NCBI GenBank assembly: GCA_907165135.1 | Contig: OU015567.1 | Coordinates: forward strand, 12,715,001-12,779,000 | Source: Oikopleura dioica | Taxonomy: Eukaryota; Chordata; Appendicularia; Copelata; Oikopleuridae | Length of the DNA stretch: 64,000 bases | Direction of reading: 5' to 3' | In this document: piece after piece, positions 29,054-41,361 of the stretch | Layout of the letters: each line of letters begins with the position of its first letter | Position numbering within the stretch: position 1 is the first letter of the stretch | Translations under genes and position numbers: made by a program | Notes under the pieces: generated by a model | The model's database searches: none | Told to the model about the DNA's origin: nothing | The model's input: the letters and a program-made list of their open reading frames with translations, nothing else

Positions 29054-29861
29054 ATGAAATTGTTTAGCTTCACTCAACTGGCACTAGCAGTCCTTGGCTA
29101 TAATGACATCCGAGCTCGGATGATGCAACGCTACAATCCTGATCCATACGGTGATTCGGAGCCGCTCTCCCGCCGAGCGCGTTCCAACACTCGCCGGAAT
29201 CAGGTCTCCCGCCGTCAGCAGGAGCAAGAGCTCTTGGACTCCATGCAGGAGGTAAACTCATCGTTGTAAAGATTCATAAAATTGCGCGAAATCTGTATTT
29301 TTAGCTCGACGCGCATTCTCATCGCCGCTGATCACAAATCAACAAAAATGACGCACTGAGCTCGATATTCTTGATTTCCCGCCTGTTTTCACCTAAGGTG
29401 GTGGTGTCGCGTAGTGCTTCGTGAGTCGAGGGGCTTATTTAGGCCACTCCTCCGGGGCACAGTTAAACGCAGTGCCAGCCTAGGGTCAAGACAAATTAAA
29501 GGGCGATGTATCGGATATTGGAGACGCGTTCATATGTTGTGATGGCAATTTCTTCAGTGGAAACCCAGGAAGTTGATTGAAACTCCTCTTTTAATAGAGT
29601 TGAGTTTCTCATTCTTCCAGGGTTGTTCATTCCACGAAGGATGCAAGACGGAATCGCTGACAATTCAGCGTTTCGTTAGCGCCAAGCGGCGAGAGCGGAA
29701 TGCGCGCGGGCACACGCTCGCTTCTCTTCACCAGTCGCCGATCAAACCATCAAAATCCAATTTAGCTGAGGCTGCAGCCGGAGCTCACTCCACGCGAGCA
29801 GGAGATCGCCGACTTGCTCGAATTCCAGGAATTCATGCGCGACCTCGATCTCTCCTTATAA
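29054..29861 (+). CDS. Small secreted Arg/Gln-rich protein, unknown
   Basis: Exon 1 (29054-29251) encodes a signal peptide (MKLFSFTQLALAVLGYNDIRA) and an Arg-rich segment with RR sites (LSRRARSNTRRNQVSRRQQE). Exon 2 starts at 29621 (GCSFHEGCKTESLTIQRF). My preferred model splices 29674 to 29766 and ends RDLDLSL at 29861 (115 aa, acidic amphipathic tail). Reading through without that splice also stays open, ending at 29866 in a different frame. Two cysteines lie in GCSFHEGC. The repeated dibasic sites could make it a prohormone, but this is inference. A TATA box sits just upstream. No family recognised. Confidence 0.55.
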
Positions 29862-29866
29862 CATGA

Positions 29867-30945
29867 CAAATTTCAAACAAAACCCAAAAATGCTTTCATT
29901 CAGCAAAAAAATACTTTGCTTGGAGTCGACGCTTCGTTCTCCGACAAAATTTCAAAACAAACATAAAAAAAAGAACAAGAACCCCAAACACCGCAGTGCT
30001 GACCTTTTAACTTGCCGCTTTTCTTGCATTTTTCTTTCATTTTCACGCTAAAAATTACTGATTACCGACAACTCAAAAAAAAATAATAACTTAGTTTATA
30101 ATTTTACGCCAAAATATGTCTTTTAACGCGCCCCGGGCGTAGACACTGCCAAGTGAACTCGACTACCGTGCAATACGAGCCCTTTTTTTCTAGTGCATAG
30201 CTTGCTAGTTGCACGACGCAGACCGCGAAATAAAACTCCAATTTTTGACAGATTGAGCCGCAAACGCGCGAATACTTTAGCGAAATATAAAAATAACGAA
30301 AAAAAATCTAACCTTGTATTTTTACCTGCTCGTTCCTATAACTGCAACATTAATACTGCCAACAACAACTGAATGATTCTTGCTGAGAAGAAATCCGCTG
30401 CGCGCGATTTAGCGAAACACACAAAAAAACAGCGAAAAAAATACAAACACCAGTTCCATTCGTCTTGCAAATACGACTTTTACGCGCTTTGTAAAAATCA
30501 AAACCAACTTTCATCGGTGCTGCACTTTCACTTCATTTTTACTTTTCCTTTATTCTTTTTGCAATGAACATTATTTTAAACCCTTTTTCGGTAGGGACCG
30601 CGAAAAGTTTTTTTTCCATTTGTGTTGAAAAAAAAACTCTCAAGGTCTTTATTGAACCCTTTTTAACGACTTATAGAGAGGATTTAGTTTTTTTTTTATC
30701 TTGATTTCGGAAACAACAACGATTTCGTCAATAAAAATGTTAGGGCCAAAACGCTTTCTCTTGTGTGTTTTGTTTTCAATAGTTACAGTGGTAAAACAGG
30801 CTTTATTACAGAGCAGAGCAGTGATCAGTTAAACGCAGTGGAACTTTTCGGGAAAAAAAAGAAGAACACCCAAAATATTTAAATAGATAGTAGTGAAGGT
30901 GAGAAAAAATATAGTGGTGTTAGGATTCAGGCTTTTGTCTCTTCT
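29867..30945. other. Gene-free stretch
   Basis: AT-rich DNA with many poly(A)/poly(T) runs between the secreted-protein gene and the transposon at 30946. ORFs at 29863-30051 and 30373-30567 are Lys- and Asn-biased and look like chance. Confidence 0.4.
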
Positions 30946-31270
30946 GCAGGGTTCGGTAATTTGAGCTCACGCTAAAACTCAAGAAAATAAAGCTTGAGAC
31001 TCACGTTTTTTAATTTGAGTTTTGAGAACTCAGAGATGAGAGCTCACATGAGAAATCAATTCTGGCGATCCATGAGCCAAACAAGGAAGCGCTCGCTTAA
31101 TTTGAGTTTTGAAAACTCAAAACTCTCAAATCTCTCAAAAACTCAAAACTCCCAAAACTCTCAAATCTTCTCAAAATGATTTCTCAAGTCACTTTGAGTT
31201 CTCAATTTGAGGAAATTTGAGCGTCTAGCCAAAATGAGTTTTAGCTTGAGCTCAAATTACCGAACCCTGC
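30946..31270. mobile_element. 325-bp MITE at the 3' end of the ninein-like gene
   Basis: Terminal inverted repeats of about 35 bp (GCAGGGTTCGGTAATTTGAG at 30946; complement ending CGAACCCTGC at 31270) have one mismatch in the first 34 bases. A direct 6-bp flank TCTTCT occurs at 30940-30945 and 31271-31276. The interior is built of repeated TTGAGTTT/AAAACTCAA units in both orientations. No ORF. It overlaps the last codons and stop of the adjacent minus-strand gene. Confidence 0.82.
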
Positions 31271-34200
31271 TCTTCTGGCGATGCGCAGGGCGAGAAGGAA
31301 GCTTTCATCGCGCGCATGAGCCGGGAGTTTTCCATGTATAGGTTTTGGATCAGCACTTCGGATTTGTTCAGTTTTCTGTACATATCTCGCAGCCTATTAT
31401 GATTGGTAAAGATTTCAATTAGTAATGTAGCGTTGAACCTGTTGGTATTGTCGTTGAGCATTATTCGTGTTTTCCTCAGCTTGCTCGTCAATTCGATATT
31501 TTCATTCTCCAGCGTCGCTACTTGTTGATCGGCGATGGGTGGCAAGCCGAGTTGGGCACGCATCTCCGCGACTTTGAACAGCGTCGACTTGTGCTGCGTT
31601 GTTGTGTTGTTGGTAGAACTGGTCGATAATCGGTTGGAGTCGACCAGTCTCAACTGGTTCATCGATGGAGAGTACTAAAACAGCTGTTTAGAAACAGACT
31701 TTTTAGCCTCGTATTTACCGCGATGATAGAGCTAGAAACGCTATTCGAGTCGTCACAATCGGGCGTGTCGCTTGAGGTCAATCTCAATCTATCGTTTGTT
31801 TCCTGGATTTTCTCGAGATTGCGAATTTGCTCCCGCAGCTCTTGGTTTTCTTTCTGTAGTTCAATAATTATGCTCTGATCGGCTGATTCGTCGGATTCGG
31901 ACTCGGAGGAGTCTTTTTCGAATTCCACTTTTAGGTAGGTTCCGTTGTTACTAGAAGTCTGATTGAAGTAAGGAAGGCTGAAAATGACTTACATTTTTGG
32001 CTTTGACTTGATAATCTCCGTTGTTTCAGTAATAACGGTTGTTATTGTAGGTTTAATTTCTTTGCTTTTCTTAAGCTTTTCTTCGAGATCTTCCACGTCT
32101 TGCTGGGAGACTTCAAGGTTTTCTTGCAAAATTTCTTTTTCAAAATTAAGTTCGTTAATTTGGCGCGTGTATTTTTCTTCAATAGTTGAGAGCTGTCTTG
32201 CTTTTTCGTCGAGGGCTTCTTTCATTTTAACTTTTTCTTCTTTCAAGATAAGCTAAAAGTTCAATTAGAAAAAGACGATGTTATCAGCAGATTTTATTAT
32301 TTAGCTATTGGAGTTTTAATTTTACCTGGTGGCTTTTCTCGAGCTCAGATATCTTCGCCAGCTGCTCGTTAAGCTGGCTAAGCTCAGCAGATTTCTTTGC
32401 GTTTTCACGTTCCTTTTCACTGAGGAGATTACTCTTTTCGGAAATGATTTTTTGGAGCTTGTCCTCCAATTCGACTGTTTGTTCTATCGCGAGGTGCAGT
32501 TGTTTTTCCATGTTGTCGAGCTCGTTTTTCATTGACTGCTCGTTTGATGCAGAAATGTCCCTAAATAGATGTTTCTTTCGGATGGTATATTCTCATTGAT
32601 TATGTATTTTTACGGGGCGATTGAATCACCCCAAATAAATTCATAAAGTGAGAACTTAAAAGATAAGCCTTCTAAATTGAAGCTTTGATGGTGCAATATT
32701 TTATAAATCAACACTTACTTGAGAGCTTCAAGCTCCATTTTGAGCTCCGATACAGTCTGTCTGAGCTGTTGAGTTTGCTTCTTAGTGAGTTCGTTTTTGT
32801 TTCGTCCCTTTTTATTCAGCGCCTCGACGAGGGTTTCTTTGTCTTTCAAAGTCTTCTTGGTGACTTCGTGTTCGGTCTTCATCTTTGCGATTGTACTTTT
32901 GAGGTCGTAGTTCTCCTTGTTGGTTTTGTTTAATTGAGCGATTTGGCCGCGCAATTTCGTGCATTCCTGCTTTTCGAGCATGAGTTTTTCAGAAGTGCTG
33001 GTGACGTTTTTGTGGAAAGTTTCGTTCATTTCTTGAAGCGAGGCAATTTGAGATTTCAACTCGGCAACTTCCTTCGTTTCAGTTGTTTCCTTCTGATTCG
33101 CTTTCAAAGCCAGAGCGCGAATTTCGCCAGATAATCTATCTTTCTCCGCGTATCCCAAGCTGACAAGACTTTCAAGTTCGGCGATTTTGGATTCACTCTT
33201 CTTAGCTTCTTCAGTCAATGTTTTGGCTTTCATAGCTTCGGAGAAATAGTTTTCTTGCGCTTCCGAAAGATCGTTCTTCAATTTTTCCATAATTTTTCCG
33301 TCGAGTTCGATGTTTTTCAGCATCTTCTCGGCGTTTTCTTTTTCTTCTCTCGTTCGGACCAATTCTTCGGTCAGCTTTGACACTTTCTTTTCTACGTTTT
33401 CCATCTGATTTTGAACATTCTTTACTTTCACTTCTTCGATGTTTTGTTTCTGTTCAAGAGCGGTCTTTTCAGCCAAGATTTTGAAGGTCTTCTGCCTCGT
33501 TTCATCCAGCTCAAGTCTGTACTTATCCAGCTCTCGTTCCAACTGAGTGCAAGTCTCGACAGATATACGAAGCTCGTCCAAAGCATTGTCTTTTTCGTGG
33601 GCCAGGGCGCCAATGTTTTCTGCATCTTTCAGCGCGCAATGCAATCTATCCTCAAGTTCCAAGAGCATTTCGTTTTGGCGCATTTCTTCTTCGGTTTTGA
33701 TCAGAACCTGGGTTTCCGTACTCGTATATTTCTTCACAATTGTTTCTGTCGAGGAATTTGTTGTTTTTGGAGCTGCTTGAAGGGCGACTTCAGAAGTTTC
33801 AACTTGCACCTGGACCCATGAATCGAGATTTTCAGTTTGGTCGTTTAGCAGATTCAGAGTTCTTGGCGTCATTGCATTTCCCTTGAGTTCTTCTGCAAAG
33901 CTCTTGTCCATTTTTCCAGGAGTGGAGGTCAAATGAAACTGCAAAGCCTTTTCGTAAGAATCTTCATTGTCCGAATCCAGAATGTCTCCAGAAGATTCTT
34001 CTTCGCCATCAGGATCGACTCTTGAAGACAATCGCGAAGGAGTGGAGTGAATTTCCGGCTCTTCACGAAGAGAGTTGATGGTTGTGTTTTGCTCGTCGAT
34101 CTTGTCTTTCAGATCGCGGATGTATCGCTCGTATTGCTCGACCAAGGAGGATGCGTCGAGGTCTGCGGGTTCTTCTTTGATCGCAGCGGTTTTTGGCTTT

Positions 34201-37200
34201 TCAGGGTTTTTGAATGATAAGAATTATAGAATTTCTTCGAGTCCGAGGATATTCTGAGTGTAACTAACTAAACAATTTCCTAAACAACTTGTGAAATACT
34301 ATGCAAATCATTAGCTTTGTACAGGATGATCATTTCCTAGACTACCAGAAAATTTTATAAATGAATTTTAAATATGACGATTGTGGTGTCTTCTCTAAAA
34401 CCATTTCCTTTGTCTCTTCAAGTTCTTTTCGCAACCTTCTATTCTCATCATCGACCTTGTCTGAGTATTCTCTAAGCTCGTCGATTCTGTTCCGAAGGTC
34501 CTTGACTTCCGACTGCGCATCTTTGTAGTGCAGCTTCAGATTGCTTTCCACTTCTGCGCAATGCTCTAACTCTGCCTCGTACTTTTCGCGCTACAAAAAA
34601 TTGAATTTAGAGTTATCTCGAAATTGGTCAAAATTACGTTTTGGTCAAAAATAGCTTGTCTTTTTTCTCTCGCCTCGAGCGGTGCCCACTTCGACTTTCC
34701 TCGATGCTCACTTCTTACGGAAATTTTACCCATTTTTCTCTCTTTTTCTTTCTCTTTTAAATTTGTCTATTTCTCGCTCATTCGATTATTTCTGGGCTTT
34801 ATTTTTTCGGTAAAAAGACGAATCGAGGTCGGTCGTGGCTGGGGCTTGGCTCGAAGTGGCTCGAGAAAAAATTGCTTCTTGCTCGAGCAATGAAGATTTA
34901 ACCCACGTATCAAACTCTTCTGACTCAGGCTTAGCACCTTCAACGTTATATATTTCCGCTTGTAAATACAGTTGCTACCCTCGATAAGCGACTTTCGCTA
35001 TAAAATCTAATGCCATAATTTTCAAGCGAAAAGTTAGATTTGACAAATTTGATTCCTCATTGTCTTCAAGTCAGAATGAGTCAAAAAGAAAGAGTTTTGA
35101 GTGACAAGATTATCAAAAATGACACGCAGATTTGTAGCCAAGATCAAAATAATCATATGCTCTATCTTTTAATTATCTCTCTTCTGCTGTGCTCGATTCT
35201 TGAGAAATTCTCCCAATTATTTGATTTTGAGATTGAGTGATACGATTACTCGGTTCTTGAGTAAGAAATGTCAATCAAAGTATATAAATACCAATATCAA
35301 AGGAGGGCGATCATACAAGATAAGTTTTATGAACATTGCGTAATATTACTGTTAATACCTGCCGATTGAAGGAAGAATCTAAGAAATCTAGCTCGGATTT
35401 GAACTGCTCTCTTGATTTGTCAAATTTTTCTTTCCATTCGGACTCGATTTTCTGGACGAGCTGCACGTGATCGTTGCTCAGCCCTGTTTGATTTTCTTCT
35501 GCGTCTTCGACTATCAGCAGATTTCGCTGCTCGGCGGCTGAGCATAGTTCCTAAAATGATATGCTTATTTTAGGAAAATGAACTCGGGATAGAAATGTTA
35601 TATTTTATTAAATAAATTGCTTCAAAAACACATTTTATTCCTTGATTTATGGCACTTATAAATGAAGTCTCCTATACAACGGTTCCATAAATGCAGGATA
35701 GCGAACCGTTTTTCAGTTTTTATTTTACAATTTTTGCTCAAATAAAATAAATTGACTGTACCAATTCAAAATTATCCCACCACCAATAATTCTCGCAAAA
35801 CATTCTTTCTCTCATAAAATTTTTCAAAATGATCACTGACGTCTTGTTTTCTTCGTGTCAAAATATCATGAACTCAAGTCGAAAAATCAACCTCAAAAAA
35901 AAAGCTGAGCACTTTGACTTTTATTTTGACCCTGACGCCCTTCGCACTATTAGTATTTGATTGTCAAAAAAGTAAAAAAATTCTCATCCTTGATTTCTTA
36001 CCTTCATTTTTTCCGCCTGCTGAACAGCAGACTCAAACTGCTCCCAAAGAAATGTAATTTCTGTTTTGTACGTCGCAAGAAGCTCCTGTCCTCCAGGAAC
36101 ATCCTTCAGCACTGAGTCCAGGGAATGTCTCAAGTTAGTCACGGAAATCGTCTGCGATCCTTCCGCCTGATCGAAGAATTTCGAAGTTTTCTTGAGCCCG
36201 TCCTCTATGCCAAGAGTCTGCCACATCTCCAGAACATCGTCGATTTTGAGGTAGCCAACTTCTTCTTGAGGAAGATTCGAGCAAATTGGCACGTGCCATT
36301 CTTCCATCCCAGCTTTTAGGCCTAAAATAGATTGTATATTATACAACTTACAATATGCACAACGTATATTATTCTAATCCCGAGATCAATTCAGAACAAG
36401 TGTGTTCTTGTTACGGAAACATCCCCGAATTGACGTTAATTCATGGTTCTTTTCCCTGGATAAAATGAAGATATATTTACCCAGATCGACTCGAATAATA
36501 CATGAGATGGTCAGACTAGCACGAGGATAATTTTAGTTTAAAAGTGTATATGAGTTACTTTTCTGAAAACAAAATTTTCATAATTTTTATTTTTATTTAA
36601 TCTCAGGTGCCTTTTCTATTTCCTGTTGAAATAACCAATTCCTTACCCGTAGGAAAATTCTCTTTCTCAAAACTGTGAAGGAAACAGTAATCTCTCTGAA
36701 AGCCTTGATCTATCCCGCTGCGAACACCTTCCATCGCCACGGGGCGTCTGGCGTGCCCAAATTTCAAAAATCTCCAAAAAGAAAATCAATTTTTAAAAGC
36801 GGATATTGAGGTATAAAGGCCAAAATTGATCAAACTTGAGTATCCTCAACTCCCTGACGAGTGGGCTTCAAAGAGGTGTTGACTAGCAAAATATCCCTTG
36901 AAATTTTCAGGAAGGAATTTTTTTTTATTATCCCAATAAATCCATACAGGATGGGTGGGATTAGCGAGACTCGCGTGCGTCAAGGAGAAAAAGGCGAAAA
37001 AGGGGATTTCCTCTTTGAAACTTTCCTCAACTTTTTTTTCTTGGAGAAATGAATTATTTTTGAGTTGGAGTGACGAGACGCGCCGGAGAGTTAGATTTCA
37101 CAAGGAAAAATGGGATAGAACTCGGCCTCTCAGTTATCACTCGATTATCGCGTTTTTCATGACAAATGGAAATTTTCTGAAATTTGGCGAGATCCTTCAG

Positions 37201-37395
37201 TTTTATGAGATTCCGTAAATGGCGCTTATAATCGAATCTCCAAATAAATTTATCTACCTTTGTAAATATGCGCTTCTAATTTCCATTTCTGGTATCTCGC
37301 CTGCAACTCTCTCATCACGCACTCGAAAATAAACTCGACGATGGTCGACTCCATTCGTCCATCACAGTTTAGCTCATCAAAAATTAATCGTATTT
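31252..37395 (-). CDS. NIN: Ninein-like centrosomal coiled-coil protein (5' end incomplete)
   Basis: Ninein anchors microtubule minus ends at centrosomes and basal bodies. Exons on the minus strand: about 37395-37258, 36321-36002, 35550-35359, 34590-34402, 34196-32719, 32560-32326, 32252-31993, 31950-31719 and 31674-31252, all phase-compatible. The first visible exon has an EF-hand loop (FDELNCDGRM). The next reads IDDVLEMWQTLGIEDGLKK and TYKTEITFLWEQFESAVQQA, matching the ninein segment before its coiled coil. Over 900 residues of Glu/Lys-rich coiled coil follow. The N-terminal EF-hand exons upstream of 37395 were not found, and the exon start there is approximate. The stop codon and last codons (GSVI) lie inside a transposon terminal repeat. 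NIN versus NINL cannot be decided. Confidence 0.65.
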
Positions 37396-39429
37396 TTTTC
37401 TTATTCTTTTTTTCCGTCAAATCTCACTATTATCGATTCAATACGCTTCACTGATTTTCCCTCCCTTGAGCCAATTTTATGCAACTCGGCCTTGCCCCTT
37501 AGCCACAAAAAGGGAACTAGAAGGGTTTATAAAATTGGACATGCTCCAGTAAATACCCGATTATAATGAGGCCCTTAGGAGGGTTCACGCGAAAGTTCAA
37601 AATTAAGCGACACCCTTCCCATCAAAAACATTCAATTTAAAATTCTGATTAAAATTTCCATCCTTCTTTTTATTCAATCTGACCTTTTTGTGGTTTTGAA
37701 AATTTCAAGCCTTCTCTCATTTTTTTCTCTTTATTTTGAAAACGGTTTCATTTTCAACTTCTAACTTTTTCTTTCATTTTTTGTATTCCCGAACTTGTAA
37801 AGAAATTCAGCGCGAAAACAAAACAATGTAATTATCACTTTCGGAAACGTGTTCTATTTCATTACAGTAACCCTCTCGCTCCCTGGGGAATCAAGGGTGT
37901 TTTGGTCCTTGTCTTGGTCTGTGGTTTACCTTGGTGCTGGTCCCTTAGGTTCATTTTCTTGGCAACACCGCCTTCCGGTGGCATTTTAGTCTTCTGCTTT
38001 TTCGATCTCTATGATAAATTTTGGGCACACAATAAAGCCCGTAAGGCCGAAATTGCGACGTGTGTGCCCAGGGGCACCTCCTTCTGGCAACAACGGTTTC
38101 AGTATCTCTTATTCTTTCTTTCTTCTGATTCACTGTATTATAACCACCGTGAGAAATTTCTCAAGGCCTTCCTAAGCATCACAAAAAACTCTAGCCACAG
38201 AAAAAGAAAGAAAAAAGGCAATTCTGCGCCAGCGCGCCGTTTTGGCTTCTTCGTGCAAAGATTTAATTTTTAATCGAAAAAAAGAAGCAGCTGGGGACTG
38301 TGCGGATCATCCCCAAGACCAAAAACAAAAATTTCCCAAAGCCGCTTTATTCATTTCAGCCTAAGAAGCGCTAGAAATGAGAAGAGGAGAGATAGCTAGT
38401 GCGATAAGGGAAGCCCGAACTTGTTGGATTGAACAACTTTGGAGATTTATTAAAGCTCCTTGATGCCTACATCCATAATTATTTATTGAAGTTTTTTCAT
38501 CAATAAAGAAATTGGACTCACCAGTTTTCGATAAGAAAATGATCTTTCTATTCTCTCTTTATATTTTTTTTTCTTAAATTTTTCGAGTTTATTTTCATCC
38601 CGCCACATTCGGGCGCTAACACAGGGTCAATCCAGGGTCAGTGTGTGTCCAATTCAGCGGGTTACTGTTTGCCTCAATCATCACAGAATGACACCTGGCT
38701 ATTGTGAGCCTTGGCCCATTTCCTGCTTATCCGAACTTATAAATCCATCTCTCCCAGCTCATTGAAAAATGGGCACAAAGACCAGTGAATAAAGGCTTCA
38801 AATCCGCAGCGGAGATTATTACACTCAAGTGTTTCATCAAATCGCTATTATTAAATGTACACAATACTGTAAATCAAGCTTCATAGGAACCTTCCAAACC
38901 CAAACCTTTTCTTTCGAGAAAATTTCTTCCTCTCTCTCTTCTGAATAAAAAACTCTGAATGTTCCTTCTCGAGTATGTTTTTAGGCACGCAGTTTGGACA
39001 CACTCGAGATCCAATTCTGCTTGAATGAATGAGATTGCAACAATTGCCATTTAGAGTGCACCAGTAGTCTGGTTCTTGATGGTCGGAAAAATGGCTACTT
39101 CAAAAAAGGTGCTCAAATGGCGCCAGCAAGTGAAGTGATCACACAGATTACACTTTATTAGTGGCGTTTCTTGCAAAAACCATCCGGCTGAAAACGGTTT
39201 TCTAACGTTATTGCGCAAAGTAAGTCGATCTTATTCTTGAAATGAAGACATCTTTAATTATCAATGATGTTATGTTTGAGCAGGGCTTCCGCATAATGAT
39301 CATGGTAAGCTAACATCGTCAATAGTTAGATCTACGATTTAACAACGTACTCAATCTTAATTTCAGCGTAACAAGGATCGTCATCATCTCATAGACCTAA
39401 GGCTAAGACAGAGAATTTTTCGCAAAAAG
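37396..39429. other. Gene-free stretch
   Basis: About 2 kb between the divergent ninein-like and kelch genes. An ORF at 37902-38273 has low-complexity, unprotein-like composition. The missing 5' exons of the ninein-like gene could lie here. I see no RNA gene or terminal-repeat element. Confidence 0.35.
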
Positions 39430-41191
39430 ATGCTTTCGAATATAATTTTGCTACTATTGACATTTTCGGAATATTCCGAAGCATACCAGGCTCCCGAATA
39501 TTGTTCACTACCACCCTCGAGAATGCGAACAATCGATATTATTGGAGTTATGTCAGATAGAATCTTGGCGAAAGTTAAACTTGTAAATGTAAGTTGACAA
39601 TCATATTTCTGAAATATAATTTTGAAACCTAGAAAATCCCGAATACTCAAAATTACTGGGGAGTTTTTAAGTTCAAAAACCAATGCGAAAGTAATTTTCT
39701 TGACGAACTTTCCATGGGCTCCCCTGAATTGCCAATAATCGAAATAATCGACAAAACTGGGAATTTGTACCAAGTTGAGTTTACCATGCCATTCGCCAGT
39801 CCATTCAATAGTTCTGTGACAAGATATGTTCTCCAGCAGGTTCGGAAGATATCTTCAATCAACATACGCGAGTCTGAAGATTCAGAAGGGTGGAAAGAAG
39901 ACTCAGATGCATTTATCATTTCTGTCAAGGTTCCGGTTGGCCACGATAAAGACAAAATAGCAAATTGTATAAAAAAGATGAAAATCTTTATTTTCGACGA
40001 TGATGGCATGTCTTCGAATGAGATTGATTACCTTTATTGCTTCGCGAAACTCGGCCCTCCAAAAGTATACACAACCGCGACAACATCAACAAAAACAACG
40101 TCAACGACAACAACCACCAGCTCCATTACAACCACCACAACGACTACTAGTCCGACAACACCTGCTCCAGGCGACTCTTTCCACATTCTCGACGCACACG
40201 ATCCAATCGATAGCGTTTGGCTTGTCAATTCTTTCGGTGCATTTGAAACAGCATCCGCGGTTTCTTTCGACTGCCCTCTTAAATTTGCCTCGACTTTTTA
40301 TCATCAAGACAACGTAATCATCGTTTCCAATTTGTGCAATTTTATCTACTACTTCGACAATACCTGCGGATTGACAAAAACGACTGTAGCGACTCCTTTT
40401 CCAAATCAAGAGGTCGAGGACCAAATGACGACTCATTTGATTGATGGCTACACCAAAATCTACGCACATAACAACGGAGTTATAAGATCGCTGAGTATAA
40501 TCAATTTTCCAGTCTCATCAGCTACCTGGAAAAATGCAACAACAAGTGGACAACAAATTTTCAGTCGAGGTCTGTCTATTTGATAATCACACTTTTCGAT
40601 TCTTAGGTTTTGCTCCTTATAAAGCTCACCGACTCTTGCTCTTTGGCGGCTCTTCCGGGGAGCTCATCAAAATCGAGTTGATGACTTCAACGCTAAACAT
40701 AATTTTTGGCAGCAAACGAAATATGTACCGGATATGCCGAATATAAGAAAACGAGCTATTGCCTTATCTCTTGATTTCGCGAAAATCGTTGTTGTTGGCG
40801 GTCTGGAAAATTCTAGCTATGATAGGTAATCAACCAATTTCGTTAGAATTTTATGGCTCAATTACTAATTGATAATTAGAAAATCAAATGTTTGGATAAT
40901 GGAAAACGATGTTTGGACTGGTCAAGCAGATATGCTGAATGTACGATCATTTCCAACGCTGCAGAAGCTTGATTCGGATACTTTTCTTGTCATTGGCGGT
41001 TTTTCAGGAAGCATGCCCATCGAAAGAGGTACAATGAGACCCTTATGTGTGTATGAAAGATAATTTTAGTTGATATTTCTACGGGAAATCCTGTTTCCGA
41101 GGCGATGTCGGCCGAAGGAGCTTTTCAATCACGACCTATTTATCTACCTAACTGTCCTGCATTGCCCTACGAAATAACTGTTCTCGGATAG
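39430..41191 (+). CDS. Secreted kelch-repeat protein with Thr-rich linker (one apparent frameshift)
   Basis: Exons 39430-39588, 39633-40569, 40607-40825, 40880-41028 and 41070-41191. Residues 1-18 (MLSNIILLLLTFSEYSEA) are a signal peptide. An N-terminal domain of about 220 residues with two to four cysteines is followed by a mucin-like run of about 25 mostly Thr/Ser residues (40077-40160), then kelch-type repeats: HRLLLFGGSSG, FAKIVVVGGLENSSYDR...VWIMEND, and DTFLVIGGFSGSMPIERV. The frame changes once between 40650 and 40677: total exon length is 2 mod 3, and one extra base in the GGGG run at 40657-40660 would restore a kelch-like reading. With that correction it is about 528 aa. Likely an extracellular, O-glycosylated beta-propeller protein. 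No family name assigned. Confidence 0.68.
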
Positions 41192-41361
41192 ACATTTGTA
41201 TATACATATGATTTATTCAACATGCACAAATAAAAATATTTTGTTTTCTTGTTGAACTTTGGCTTTGGCGAAGGAAAAAAATATGATATTATTGGTTAGT
41301 TACACGTAAAAAAGCATATCACAAGGCAAAGAGCAAGAGAGACCCATTCTTCCCAAGATTC

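Noticed and set aside
29675-29866. Read-through version of the small secreted protein's second exon
   Set aside because: Open, but Arg/Ala/Ser-rich and unprotein-like; the spliced version gives a compact acidic helix. Kept only as an alternative.
32685-33821. Several plus-strand ORFs rich in Phe/Leu
   Set aside because: Antisense to the ninein-like coiled coil; composition is explained by Glu/Lys codons.
37902-38273. 123-aa plus-strand ORF with a hydrophobic start
   Set aside because: No domain, uneven composition, and no splice or neighbour support.
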